Both the position numbers and the translations under genes were made by a program. From the NCBI GenBank assembly GCA_947174375.1, contig CAMWIS010000012.1, positions 1 through 20,475 of the forward strand: a stretch of 20,475 bases of DNA, written 5' to 3'. Source of the DNA: an uncultured Bacteroidales bacterium (GTDB lineage: Bacteria > Bacteroidota > Bacteroidia > Bacteroidales > P3). The notes under the pieces are model-generated. The model ran no database searches. It was not told the origin of the DNA and saw nothing but the letters and a program-made list of their open reading frames with translations. Positions 6,205 through 16,165 of this stretch are shown here, one piece after another (within the stretch, counting starts at the first letter, position 1; every line of letters begins with the position of its first letter).

Positions 6205-8205
6205 ATGGATGAGCTGACGAACAAACAACCGGAAGAAAGCCTGGAACAACAGATGGCGGCTTTGGAAGCGGCCAATGAGCGGCAGGCGCAGGAAGCCTTG
6301 GCGGAACAGGCGGTGGACGCGGCCGACAATATGGCCGAAGAACCGGCGCCGATGGACGCGGAAGCGGCGGTGGCGGCTGGCGTGGCGGCGGATACGGTGG
6401 AGGCCGAGCCGGCCGACAAGCCCGGTCATACGCCCGGCCTGAGCGCCGAGGAGAAAGCCGAAGTGGCGGGCATGGACCGTGACGCTTTGGTGGCCCGGTT
6501 GGAAAAACTGCACGGCGAGGGGCTTTCGGCGGCTTCGCGGGAGCTCGTGGCTTTGCTGCGGGCCACCTATAAGGAAAAGACGGAGGCTTGGAAAACCCAA
6601 CAGAAGCAACGTCAGGCGGAAGCCGCGGCCGCGGAGGAAGCTGCGCCCGCAGACGGCGCGGAAGCCGCCGGAACGGAGGCGGCGCAATACCCGCTGACCG
6701 ACGAGCTGGAGGAACGTTTCTTCAAGGTAAGCCGGCTCATCAAGGAACAGCACGCCAAGGAACGCGAGGCGCGCGAGCGGCTGATGGCCGAGAACCTGCA
6801 ACGCAAGAAAGCCTTGTTGGAAGACCTCAAGCAGCTCATCGAATCCGAACAACCGTTGAAACAGACCTACGACGCGTTCAACCGCCTGACCGAGACCTGG
6901 AAAGAAATCCGGCCGATCGCGCGCGAGGAAGCGAACAACCTGTGGCAGACCTACCATTTCCTTGTGGAGAAATTCTTTGACAAGGTGCGGATGAACCACG
7001 AGCTGCGCACGTTGGATCAAAAACGCAATCTGGAAGAGAAAATCAAACTGTGCGAACAGGCCGAAGCCCTATTGTTGGAAGAGTCGTTGACCAAGGCGTC
7101 CCAGGCCTTGCACGCGTTGCACCTGCGTTGGAAGGAAATCGGGCAGGTGAGCGTGGAGATGAAAGACGAGATTTGGGAACGCTTCAAGGCGGCTTCCGAT
7201 AAAATCAGCGAAAAGCGCAAGGCTTACTACGACGAGATGGCGGCCAAGATGCAGCAGAACCTGTTGGCCAAAACGGAACTGTGCGAGAAGATAGAAGGGC
7301 TGTTGGCCGAGAAGCCGCAGGACGGCAAGGCTTGGCAGGCGCTTTCGAAGCAGGTGGCCGAGTATATGGAACTGTGGAAAAGCATCGGCCGCGCCGCCCA
7401 AAAGGACAATGACGCGATTTGGGAACGCTTCAAGGCCGGCATGGAAAAGTTCTTCAACGAGAAGAAGGCCTTTTACCAGCAGATGCGCGACGAACTCATG
7501 CACAACTACCACCTCAAATTGGATTTGTGCGTGCAGGCGGAGAATATCGCCGACCAGCGCACCGATTACAAGGCGGCGACGCAGGATTTGCTGAAACTGC
7601 AGAAGCAGTGGAAAGAGACCGGCGCGGTGCCGCATAAGCACGCCGATAAGATTTGGAAACGTTTCCGCGCGGCCTGCGACCGTTTCTTCGAGGGTAAGGA
7701 GCGCGAGTTCAGCGAACGGAAAGCGCACGAAACGGAGAATATGGCGGCCAAGCAGGGCTTGATTGAAGAAGTCCGTAATCTGGCTTGCGAAACGCGCGAC
7801 CAGTTGGTGGAGGCCGTACAGGAAATCCAGCGGCGTTGGATGGCCATCGGCTTTGTGCCCATCAAGGAGAAAGAGAAATTGTATGAAGCGTTCCGCACGG
7901 CCATAGACGAGAAGTTCGCCGACAAGAACCTCAAGGGCGCGCGTCGGGGCATCGCCGATACGATGGCGCAGGTGGAGACGGCGGAAGACGCGTCCAAGCT
8001 GACCGACCGCGACGTGCAGGCGGCCGCCAAGAAGCTGTTGCAACTGCGGGCGGACTTGAATACGTGGGAAAACAATGTCGGCTTCCTCTCCAAATCTAAG
8101 AACGCCGATGTGTTGCGCCGCGAAGTGGAACGCAAGATACAGAAGGCCAAACAGGAAATAGCCCTGTTGGAGGCCAAGATGAAGTTGATTCGTAAAAACG
8201 GCTAA
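6205..8205 (+). CDS. DUF349 repeat protein, function unknown
   Basis: A 666-residue, highly charged, probably all-helical cytosolic protein. Residues 1-160 are Ala/Glu-rich and of low complexity. From about 165 onward I count five DUF349 repeats, anchored by tryptophans W232, W309, W391, W469 and W545, spaced 76-82 residues apart. Each is followed by a pattern such as WKEIG...IWERFKAA..KF (second repeat WKEIGQVSVEMKDEIWERF). The C-terminal 60 residues form a Lys/Glu-rich coiled coil ending in RKNG. There is no signal peptide or membrane segment. No enzymatic motif is recognised, and the family has no established biochemical role that I know of. It starts 28 bases after the peptidase gene and ends 11 bases before trmD, so it is cotranscribed with tRNA-modification and ribosome-rescue genes. 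The start at 6205 is the first ATG, with no Shine-Dalgarno. Confidence 0.88.
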   Translation: MDELTNKQPEESLEQQMAALEAANERQAQEALAEQAVDAADNMAEEPAPMDAEAAVAAGVAADTVEAEPADKPGHTPGLSAEEKAEVAGMDRDALVARLEKLHGEGLSAASRELVALLRATYKEKTEAWKTQQKQRQAEAAAAEEAAPADGAEAAGTEAAQYPLTDELEERFFKVSRLIKEQHAKEREARERLMAENLQRKKALLEDLKQLIESEQPLKQTYDAFNRLTETWKEIRPIAREEANNLWQTYHFLVEKFFDKVRMNHELRTLDQKRNLEEKIKLCEQAEALLLEESLTKASQALHALHLRWKEIGQVSVEMKDEIWERFKAASDKISEKRKAYYDEMAAKMQQNLLAKTELCEKIEGLLAEKPQDGKAWQALSKQVAEYMELWKSIGRAAQKDNDAIWERFKAGMEKFFNEKKAFYQQMRDELMHNYHLKLDLCVQAENIADQRTDYKAATQDLLKLQKQWKETGAVPHKHADKIWKRFRAACDRFFEGKEREFSERKAHETENMAAKQGLIEEVRNLACETRDQLVEAVQEIQRRWMAIGFVPIKEKEKLYEAFRTAIDEKFADKNLKGARRGIADTMAQVETAEDASKLTDRDVQAAAKKLLQLRADLNTWENNVGFLSKSKNADVLRREVERKIQKAKQEIALLEAKMKLIRKNG

Positions 8206-8216
8206 ACGGCAGCGTC

Positions 8217-8903
8217 ATGCGGATTGATATCGTCACGTTGTTTCCGGAAATGTTCGAGGGCTTCTTGAACTATTCGATTCCGCACCGGGCGCAGACCAAG
8301 GGGCGGGCGGAAGTCGTGCTGCACAATCTGCGGGACTACAGCCTGCGCAAGAACCGCTCGGTGGACGACTATCCGTACGGCGGCGGCGCGGGCATGGTCA
8401 TCGGCGTGGAGCCCATCGCCAACTGCATCGAGCATCTGGAGCGGGAGCGCCGCTATGCCGAAAAGGTGTTTGTGACGCCCGACGCGCCGGTCTTGGACCA
8501 GCCGACGGCCAACCGGCTTTCGCTCTGCGACAATCTGTTGATATTCTGCGGCCACTACAAGGGAATTGACGAGCGGGCGCGGCAACTGTTCTTTACGCAG
8601 GAGATTTCCATCGGCGACTACGTGCTGTCGGGCGGCGAGCTGGCGGCGGCCGTGCTGACCGATGCCGTGTTGCGCCTTTTGCCCGGCGTGTTGAACGACG
8701 AGACGTCGGCATTGAGTGATTCGTTTCAGGACGGCCTGTTGACGCCGCCAATATATACACGGCCCGAGGAGTTCCGCGGCCACCGCGTGCCGGAAGTGCT
8801 GCTGAGCGGCCACGACGGCAAGATACGCCAGTGGCGTTACGAACAGGCGGTGGAGAAAACGCGCCGTCTGAAACCGGAACTGCTGGCGGGCATGGAGGAA
8901 TAG
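8217..8903 (+). CDS. trmD: tRNA (guanine37-N1)-methyltransferase TrmD
   Basis: SPOUT-class methyltransferase that transfers a methyl group from S-adenosylmethionine to N1 of G37, next to the anticodon, preventing +1 frameshifting. It is 228 residues long, close to the family norm. The start MRIDIVTLFPEMF is canonical. The trefoil-knot SAM site is seen as YGGGAGMVIG (54-63), CGHYKGIDER (111-120) and SIGDYVLSGGE (131-141). The catalytic region includes R153 and D172 in the SFQDGLL...YTRP motif, matching the base-contacting Asp and Arg of characterised TrmD. The C-terminal helical domain is complete. In many bacteria trmD sits with rpsP, rimM and rplS; here it is instead between a DUF349 gene and a phosphomannomutase gene. 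Its stop is 2 bases before the next ATG, suggesting translational coupling. Confidence 0.96.
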   Translation: MRIDIVTLFPEMFEGFLNYSIPHRAQTKGRAEVVLHNLRDYSLRKNRSVDDYPYGGGAGMVIGVEPIANCIEHLERERRYAEKVFVTPDAPVLDQPTANRLSLCDNLLIFCGHYKGIDERARQLFFTQEISIGDYVLSGGELAAAVLTDAVLRLLPGVLNDETSALSDSFQDGLLTPPIYTRPEEFRGHRVPEVLLSGHDGKIRQWRYEQAVEKTRRLKPELLAGMEE

Positions 8904-8905
8904 CG

Positions 8906-10258
8906 ATGAGTGCGTTCAAGGCTTATGACATACGGGGCGTCTATGGACGCGACTTTCAAAAGGAAGACGTTTATAAAATCGGTTATTTCCTGTCCGAACT
9001 CCTGAATACGCACCGTATTCTCGTGGGACGGGACGTGCGGCAGTCTTCGCCGGAAATCTATGCGTATCTCTGTCAGGGCATACAGGATTCGGGCGCGGAC
9101 GTCTGCGATTTGGGCGTCTGTACGACGCCGATGGTCTATTGGGCCACGGCCGAACACGGCTTCAAGGCCTCCGTCATGATTACGGCCTCGCACAATCCCA
9201 AGGAATACAACGGCCTTAAGATCTCGCGGGAGAACGCCCTGCCGGTCGGCTACGACAACGGCTTGAACACGTTGGAACGCTGGCTGAAAGAGCGGGCGGT
9301 GCAGCCGAAGCCGCAGGCCGAAAGGGGCCGCGTGTTGCCGTTCGACCAAAAGGCGGCCTATCTCGCGTTTCAGCGGCAGTGGCTGTCGGATTTTTCCAAC
9401 CTGAAAATCGTCATGGACTGCTCCAACGGCATGGCCTCGCTGTTCGTGCGCGATTTGTACGGCGACCGGCCCGTCTATCTCTACGACGAGTTGGACGGTT
9501 CGTTCCCGAACCATGAAGCCAACCCGCTGGATCCCGCCAATATCGTGGACTTGCAGGCGGCCGTGGGGGAGGAGAGCGCCGATTTGGGCGTCATTTTCGA
9601 CGGCGACGCCGACCGCGTCATGTTTGTGGACGAATACGGACGGTTCATTTCGCCGGATTTGATGATAGCCGTGCTCGGGCTTTATTTCTTAAAGGAAAAA
9701 GGGCTACGCGGCAACGTATTGCAGGATATCCGCACGTCCAAGTCGGTGCGGCGGTGCATAGAGGAAATGGGCGGCACGATGGCCATGTGGCGCGTGGGCC
9801 GGGCTTATGCGGCGGCCAAGTTGCGCGAGATAGACGGCGTTTTCGGCGGCGAGTTGGCCGGACACTACTATTTCCGCGATTTCCACTATTCCGATTCGGG
9901 CCTGATGGCCTGCTCGTTGATTTTGGGCATCCTGAGCCGGTGCAAGGCCGCCGGCAAACCGGTGTCGCGGCTGATATCGGAAATAGCCGTCTATGTCGGG
10001 TCGGGCGAACTCAATTTCAAAATCGCCGACAAAGAGGCGGCCATGGATGCGCTCAAAGCCGGCTTCACGGCTAACGAAACGCCGACGGCCGTTTACGATT
10101 TCGACGGTTACCGCATCGAATTCGAGGACTGGTGGTTCAACGTCCGCCCGTCCAATACCGAACCCTACCTGCGCTTTATCGCGGAGGCGGCCCACCGCGC
10201 CCTGTTGGAGGAGAAAGTACGTGCGGCCAAGGAAATACTGGCGCGTTTCATCGCATAA
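8906..10258 (+). CDS. manB: Phosphomannomutase/phosphoglucomutase
   Basis: Alpha-D-phosphohexomutase of 450 residues that interconverts 6-phospho and 1-phospho sugars; with manC in the same operon, mannose-1-phosphate is the likely main product. All four active-site loops are visible: the phosphoserine S95 in TASHNPKEYNG, the Mg-binding loop D232-G-D-A-D236-R, the sugar-binding loop GELAGHYYF, and the C-terminal phosphate-binding loop RPSNTEPYLR. GELAGH and the family-typical AYDIRG start fit the bacterial PMM/PGM group rather than GlmM. I chose the ATG at 8906, just after the trmD stop, because the upstream in-frame extension lies inside trmD. Dual mannose/glucose activity is common in the family, so the symbol describes the context rather than proven specificity. 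Confidence 0.88.
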   Translation: MSAFKAYDIRGVYGRDFQKEDVYKIGYFLSELLNTHRILVGRDVRQSSPEIYAYLCQGIQDSGADVCDLGVCTTPMVYWATAEHGFKASVMITASHNPKEYNGLKISRENALPVGYDNGLNTLERWLKERAVQPKPQAERGRVLPFDQKAAYLAFQRQWLSDFSNLKIVMDCSNGMASLFVRDLYGDRPVYLYDELDGSFPNHEANPLDPANIVDLQAAVGEESADLGVIFDGDADRVMFVDEYGRFISPDLMIAVLGLYFLKEKGLRGNVLQDIRTSKSVRRCIEEMGGTMAMWRVGRAYAAAKLREIDGVFGGELAGHYYFRDFHYSDSGLMACSLILGILSRCKAAGKPVSRLISEIAVYVGSGELNFKIADKEAAMDALKAGFTANETPTAVYDFDGYRIEFEDWWFNVRPSNTEPYLRFIAEAAHRALLEEKVRAAKEILARFIA

Positions 10259-10262
10259 GGAG
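10257..10262 (+). promoter_or_regulatory. Shine-Dalgarno sequence of smpB
   Basis: AAGGAG lies 7 bases before the smpB ATG and overlaps the phosphomannomutase stop codon. It stands out because the other starts in this window lack a purine-rich core at proper spacing, as expected for Bacteroidota, whose ribosomes mostly ignore such sequences. It helps fix the smpB start at 10270. Confidence 0.5.
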
Positions 10263-10269
10263 AGCACGA

Positions 10270-10727
10270 ATGAGCAAGGAACACTTACGGGCGGACGTCC
10301 GCATACGCAATAAAAAGGCCGAATACGCCTTCTTCCTGTTGGAGCGGTTTACGGCCGGCATCGTGCTGGCGGGTACCGAAATAAAGTCGATACGGCAGGG
10401 CAAGGCGGCCATCGGCGATTCCTACTGCTATTTCAACGGAGGCGAGTTGTTCATCAAGAATATGTATGTGGCCGAATATACGCACGGCACGTATTACAAC
10501 CACGAGCCGCGCCGCGAACGGAAACTCCTGCTCACGAAACGGGAATTGCGCAAACTTTCGACCAAGATGAAAGAAAAGGGCTTGACCATCATTCCCGTGC
10601 AGCTGTTCATCGACGAGAATGGCCGCGCCAAGTTGGAAATCGCGTTGTCGAAAGGCAAGAAAGCCTACGACAAGCGGGAGTCCATCAAGGAGAAAGACCT
10701 CCGCCGCGATATGGCGCGGACGGCGGA

Positions 10728-10731
<4 letters not shown>
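10270..10731 (+). CDS. smpB: SsrA-binding protein SmpB
   Basis: Small basic RNA-binding protein of 153 residues that delivers tmRNA (SsrA) to ribosomes stalled on broken messages, so that the nascent chain is tagged for degradation. Family features are the N-terminal RIRNKKAEYAFFLLERFTAGIVL, the AGTEIKSIRQGKA motif, FIKNMYVAEYTHG in the OB-fold barrel, and the Lys/Arg-rich tail GKKAYDKRESIKEKD, which inserts into the empty mRNA channel. The ATG at 10270 gives the normal length; upstream codons lie inside the phosphomannomutase gene. It is the last gene of its unit, 11 bases downstream of its neighbour. Its TAA at 10729-10731 overlaps the stop of the convergent clpC. The ssrA gene itself is not in the window. 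Confidence 0.95.
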
Positions 10732-13370
<2,639 letters not shown>

Positions 13371-13425
13371 AAGTCTGATCCGTCCTAACGGATTGAAAAT
13401 AAATTGTGGTCAATAATAAAACGGA

Positions 13426-13433
13426 CAAAGATA
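13426..13433 (-). promoter_or_regulatory. clpC promoter, -7 box
   Basis: On the minus strand this reads TATCTTTG, a full match to TAnnTTTG. Transcription would begin near 13421, leaving a leader of about 51 bases. A weak -33 candidate (TTTA, one mismatch to TTTG) lies at 13452-13455 with an 18-base gap. Confidence 0.55.
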
Positions 13434-13577
13434 GGTCTAAAAACGCTAAATTAAAAGCCGGGATTCTTAATAAAACCAACTGCGTAAAGTTGAAAACGGA
13501 CACTTGTTTTATTCCCGTTTTTTTACTAATTTCGTATGTTTTAAGTAAAGGCAGCAAAATGCTGTCGAACAAAGAGT

Positions 13578-13585
13578 TATATTTG
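13578..13585 (+). promoter_or_regulatory. gyrA promoter, -7 box
   Basis: TATATTTG is a perfect -7 box and ends only 4 bases before the gyrA ATG at 13590, so transcription from it would start at or just inside the start codon. No TTTG -33 box is found at normal spacing; an inverted repeat (13550-13566) occupies that place. A weaker second promoter further up is possible: CTTG at 13503-13506, 20 bases, then TAATTTCG at 13527-13534. Confidence 0.5.
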
Positions 13586-13589
13586 CTAC

Positions 13590-16151
13590 ATGGAAGGAGT
13601 GAAAGAAACAGGACGCATCGTGCAGGTCAATATCGAGCAACAGATGCAATCGGCCTATATAGATTACTCTATGTCGGTCATCGTTGCGCGGGCCCTGCCG
13701 GATGTGCGGGACGGGATGAAGCCGGTACACCGGCGTATTCTCTTCTCGATGAACGAAAATGGTATCACCTCCCGCAACCCGTATAAGAAGTCGGCGAGAA
13801 TCGTGGGTGACGTGCTGGGTAAGTATCACCCGCACGGCGACAGTTCCGTCTATGGCGCGTTGGTGCGTATGGCGCAGGAATGGTCGTTGCGTTACACGCT
13901 CGTGGACGGTCAGGGTAACTTCGGGTCCATCGACCAGGACCCGCCCGCGGCCATGCGTTATACGGAAGCCAGGATGTGCAAGCTGGCCGAAGAACTGTTG
14001 GCCGACATCGACAAGGATACCGTCGATATGCAGAACAACTTCGACGATTCGTTGAAAGAACCGACGGTGTTGCCTTGCAAGATCCCGAACCTGCTCGTCA
14101 ACGGTTCGGCCGGTATCGCCGTGGGTATGGCCACGAACATGGCGCCCCACAACCTGTCGGAAGTCTGCGACGGCATCGTGGCCTACATCGACAACCGGGA
14201 CATCACGGCCGAGGAACTCATGCAGTACGTCAAGGCGCCCGACTTTCCGACGGGCGGGGTCATTTACGGCTACGACGGCGTAAAGGACGCGTTCCTGACC
14301 GGTATGGGCCGTGTCGTGATGCGGGGTGAGGCGGCCATAGAAACCGACGACAGCGGCCGCAGCCATATCATCGTCACGTCGATTCCGTATCAGATCAACA
14401 AGTCGGAAATGATTAAGAAAATCGCCGACTTGGTGAACGAGAAAAAGATAGAGGGCATCAGCGATATCCGCGACGAGTCCGACCGCAGCGGTCTGCGCAT
14501 CGTGTTCGAACTCAAGCGCGAGGCCGTGCCCAATGTCGTGCTCAACAAACTGTATCAGCTCACGTCGTTGCAGTCCTCGTTCAGCGTCAACAACATCGCG
14601 CTCGTGCATGGCCGTCCGCGTCTGTTGAACCTGCGGGATTTGATCCACTACTATGTAGAACACCGTCACGACGTCGTTATCCGGCGCACGCGCTTCGATT
14701 TGGCGGCCGCGGAAAAACGCGCCCACATCCTCGAAGGTCTGCTCATCGCGCTCGACCATCTGGACGAAGTGATCCGGCTTATCCGCGAGTCCAAGACCGT
14801 GGATATCGCCAAGACGGCCTTGATGGAGCATTTCCAGTTGAGCGAGCCGCAGTCGAAAGCCATCGTGGAGATGCGCCTCGGCCAGTTGACCGGTTTGGAA
14901 CGCGAGAAAATCCAACAGGAATACGCGGAATTGGAAGCCTTCATCGCGCATTGCAAGGCCTTGTTGTCGGACGAAAAGATGCGGATGGAAGTTATCAAGG
15001 CCGAAACGTTGGAAATGAAGGAAAAGTACGGCGACGAACGGCGTTCCCGCATCGTTTACGCTTCGGCCGACTTCCGCATCGAGGATACGATTCCCGACGA
15101 CGACATGGTCATCACGATTTCGCGTCTGGGCTATATCAAGCGGACGCCGCTGAGCGAATACCGTTGCCAGACCCGTGGCGGCAAGGGCATGAAGGGTTCG
15201 GACGTGCGCAGCGAGGATTTCCTCGAACACGTATTCGTGGCTTCGATGCACAACTATATGTTGTTCTTCACCGAGAAAGGCCGTTGCTACTGGATGCGCG
15301 TGTTCGACATCCCGGAAGGCACGCGGCAGTCGAAGGGCCGCGCGATTCAGAACGTCATCAACATCGCGTCGGACGACAAGGTGATGGCCTACATCAATGT
15401 CAAAGACCTCAAAAACGAGGAATACATCAATAACAACTACATCGTCCTGTGTACGAAACAGGGGATTATCAAGAAGACCTCGCTGGAGGCCTATTCGCGG
15501 CCGCGTCAGAACGGTATCAACGCCGTGACGATCCGCGAGGGCGACCAGTTGCTGGAAGCCAAGCTGACGTCGGGTTCGGCCGTCATCATGATGGCCACGC
15601 GCGAGGGCAAGGCGATCCGCTTCCCCGAAAACAAGGTGCGGGCCATGGGCCGTGTTTCGTCCGGCGTCCGCGGCGTTTCGTTGGGCAGCGAAAACGATGA
15701 AGTGGTCGGCATGATTTGCATCGAGGATCCGGAAACCGACATCCTCGTCGTTTCGGAAAAAGGCTTCGGTAAACGCTCCAAGTTCGAGGATTACCGCGAG
15801 ACGAACCGTGGCGGCAAGGGCGTCAAGACGTTGCAGATTACCGACAAGACGGGCCCGCTGATTGCCATCAAGGATGTAACCGATGCCAACGACCTGATGA
15901 TTATCAATAAGTCGGGCATCATCCTGCGGACGGCGGTCAAGGATCTGCGCGTCGTAGGCCGCGCCACGCAAGGCGTCAAGCTCATCGACCTGCGCGGCAA
16001 GGATGCGATTGCGTCCGTTACGCGCGTGGAGATGGAGCCCGAAGACGAAACGGACATGACGGAGGTGGAAGGCGAAAACGCCCCGGTGCAGGAAACGGCG
16101 GCGGGTGTCGAACCGACGGCTCCGGAAGAAACGGAAAACAATAACGAATAA
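13590..16151 (+). CDS. gyrA: DNA gyrase subunit A
   Basis: Type IIA topoisomerase subunit that cuts and rejoins DNA while GyrB hydrolyses ATP, adding negative supercoils. It has 853 residues. The winged-helix core has the catalytic tyrosine Y124 in AMRYTEAR and the quinolone-contact segment YHPHGDSSVYG. By alignment S85 equals E. coli S83, and G89 occupies the position of E. coli D87. The C-terminal pinwheel domain carries the GyrA-box CQTRGGKGMKG, which marks gyrase rather than topoisomerase IV ParC, and related RGGKG-type blades follow. The last 30 residues are an acidic tail. The ATG at 13590 gives MEGVKETGRI; a GTG at 13599 would give an N-terminus closer in length to other Bacteroidales GyrA. 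The TPR gene follows after 14 bases, so the two are likely cotranscribed. Confidence 0.96.
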   Translation: MEGVKETGRIVQVNIEQQMQSAYIDYSMSVIVARALPDVRDGMKPVHRRILFSMNENGITSRNPYKKSARIVGDVLGKYHPHGDSSVYGALVRMAQEWSLRYTLVDGQGNFGSIDQDPPAAMRYTEARMCKLAEELLADIDKDTVDMQNNFDDSLKEPTVLPCKIPNLLVNGSAGIAVGMATNMAPHNLSEVCDGIVAYIDNRDITAEELMQYVKAPDFPTGGVIYGYDGVKDAFLTGMGRVVMRGEAAIETDDSGRSHIIVTSIPYQINKSEMIKKIADLVNEKKIEGISDIRDESDRSGLRIVFELKREAVPNVVLNKLYQLTSLQSSFSVNNIALVHGRPRLLNLRDLIHYYVEHRHDVVIRRTRFDLAAAEKRAHILEGLLIALDHLDEVIRLIRESKTVDIAKTALMEHFQLSEPQSKAIVEMRLGQLTGLEREKIQQEYAELEAFIAHCKALLSDEKMRMEVIKAETLEMKEKYGDERRSRIVYASADFRIEDTIPDDDMVITISRLGYIKRTPLSEYRCQTRGGKGMKGSDVRSEDFLEHVFVASMHNYMLFFTEKGRCYWMRVFDIPEGTRQSKGRAIQNVINIASDDKVMAYINVKDLKNEEYINNNYIVLCTKQGIIKKTSLEAYSRPRQNGINAVTIREGDQLLEAKLTSGSAVIMMATREGKAIRFPENKVRAMGRVSSGVRGVSLGSENDEVVGMICIEDPETDILVVSEKGFGKRSKFEDYRETNRGGKGVKTLQITDKTGPLIAIKDVTDANDLMIINKSGIILRTAVKDLRVVGRATQGVKLIDLRGKDAIASVTRVEMEPEDETDMTEVEGENAPVQETAAGVEPTAPEETENNNE

Positions 16152-16165
16152 AACCCTATAACAAT

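Noticed and set aside
4026..6419. 797-codon minus-strand ORF opposite the S46 peptidase gene
   Set aside because: It spans the boundary of two well-supported plus-strand genes and has low-complexity, His/Arg-rich sequence without motifs.
8831..8905. 25-residue N-terminal extension of the phosphomannomutase
   Set aside because: It lies within the trmD coding sequence in another frame; the ATG at 8906 gives the normal AYDIRG start.
10132..10269. 46-residue N-terminal extension of SmpB
   Set aside because: It overlaps the phosphomannomutase gene in another frame; the ATG at 10270 has a Shine-Dalgarno sequence and gives normal SmpB length.
13509..15971. 820-codon ORF on the minus strand opposite gyrA
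   Set aside because: gyrA is unmistakable on the plus strand; the antisense translation has no recognisable domain and its composition is that of a complement of GC-biased codons.
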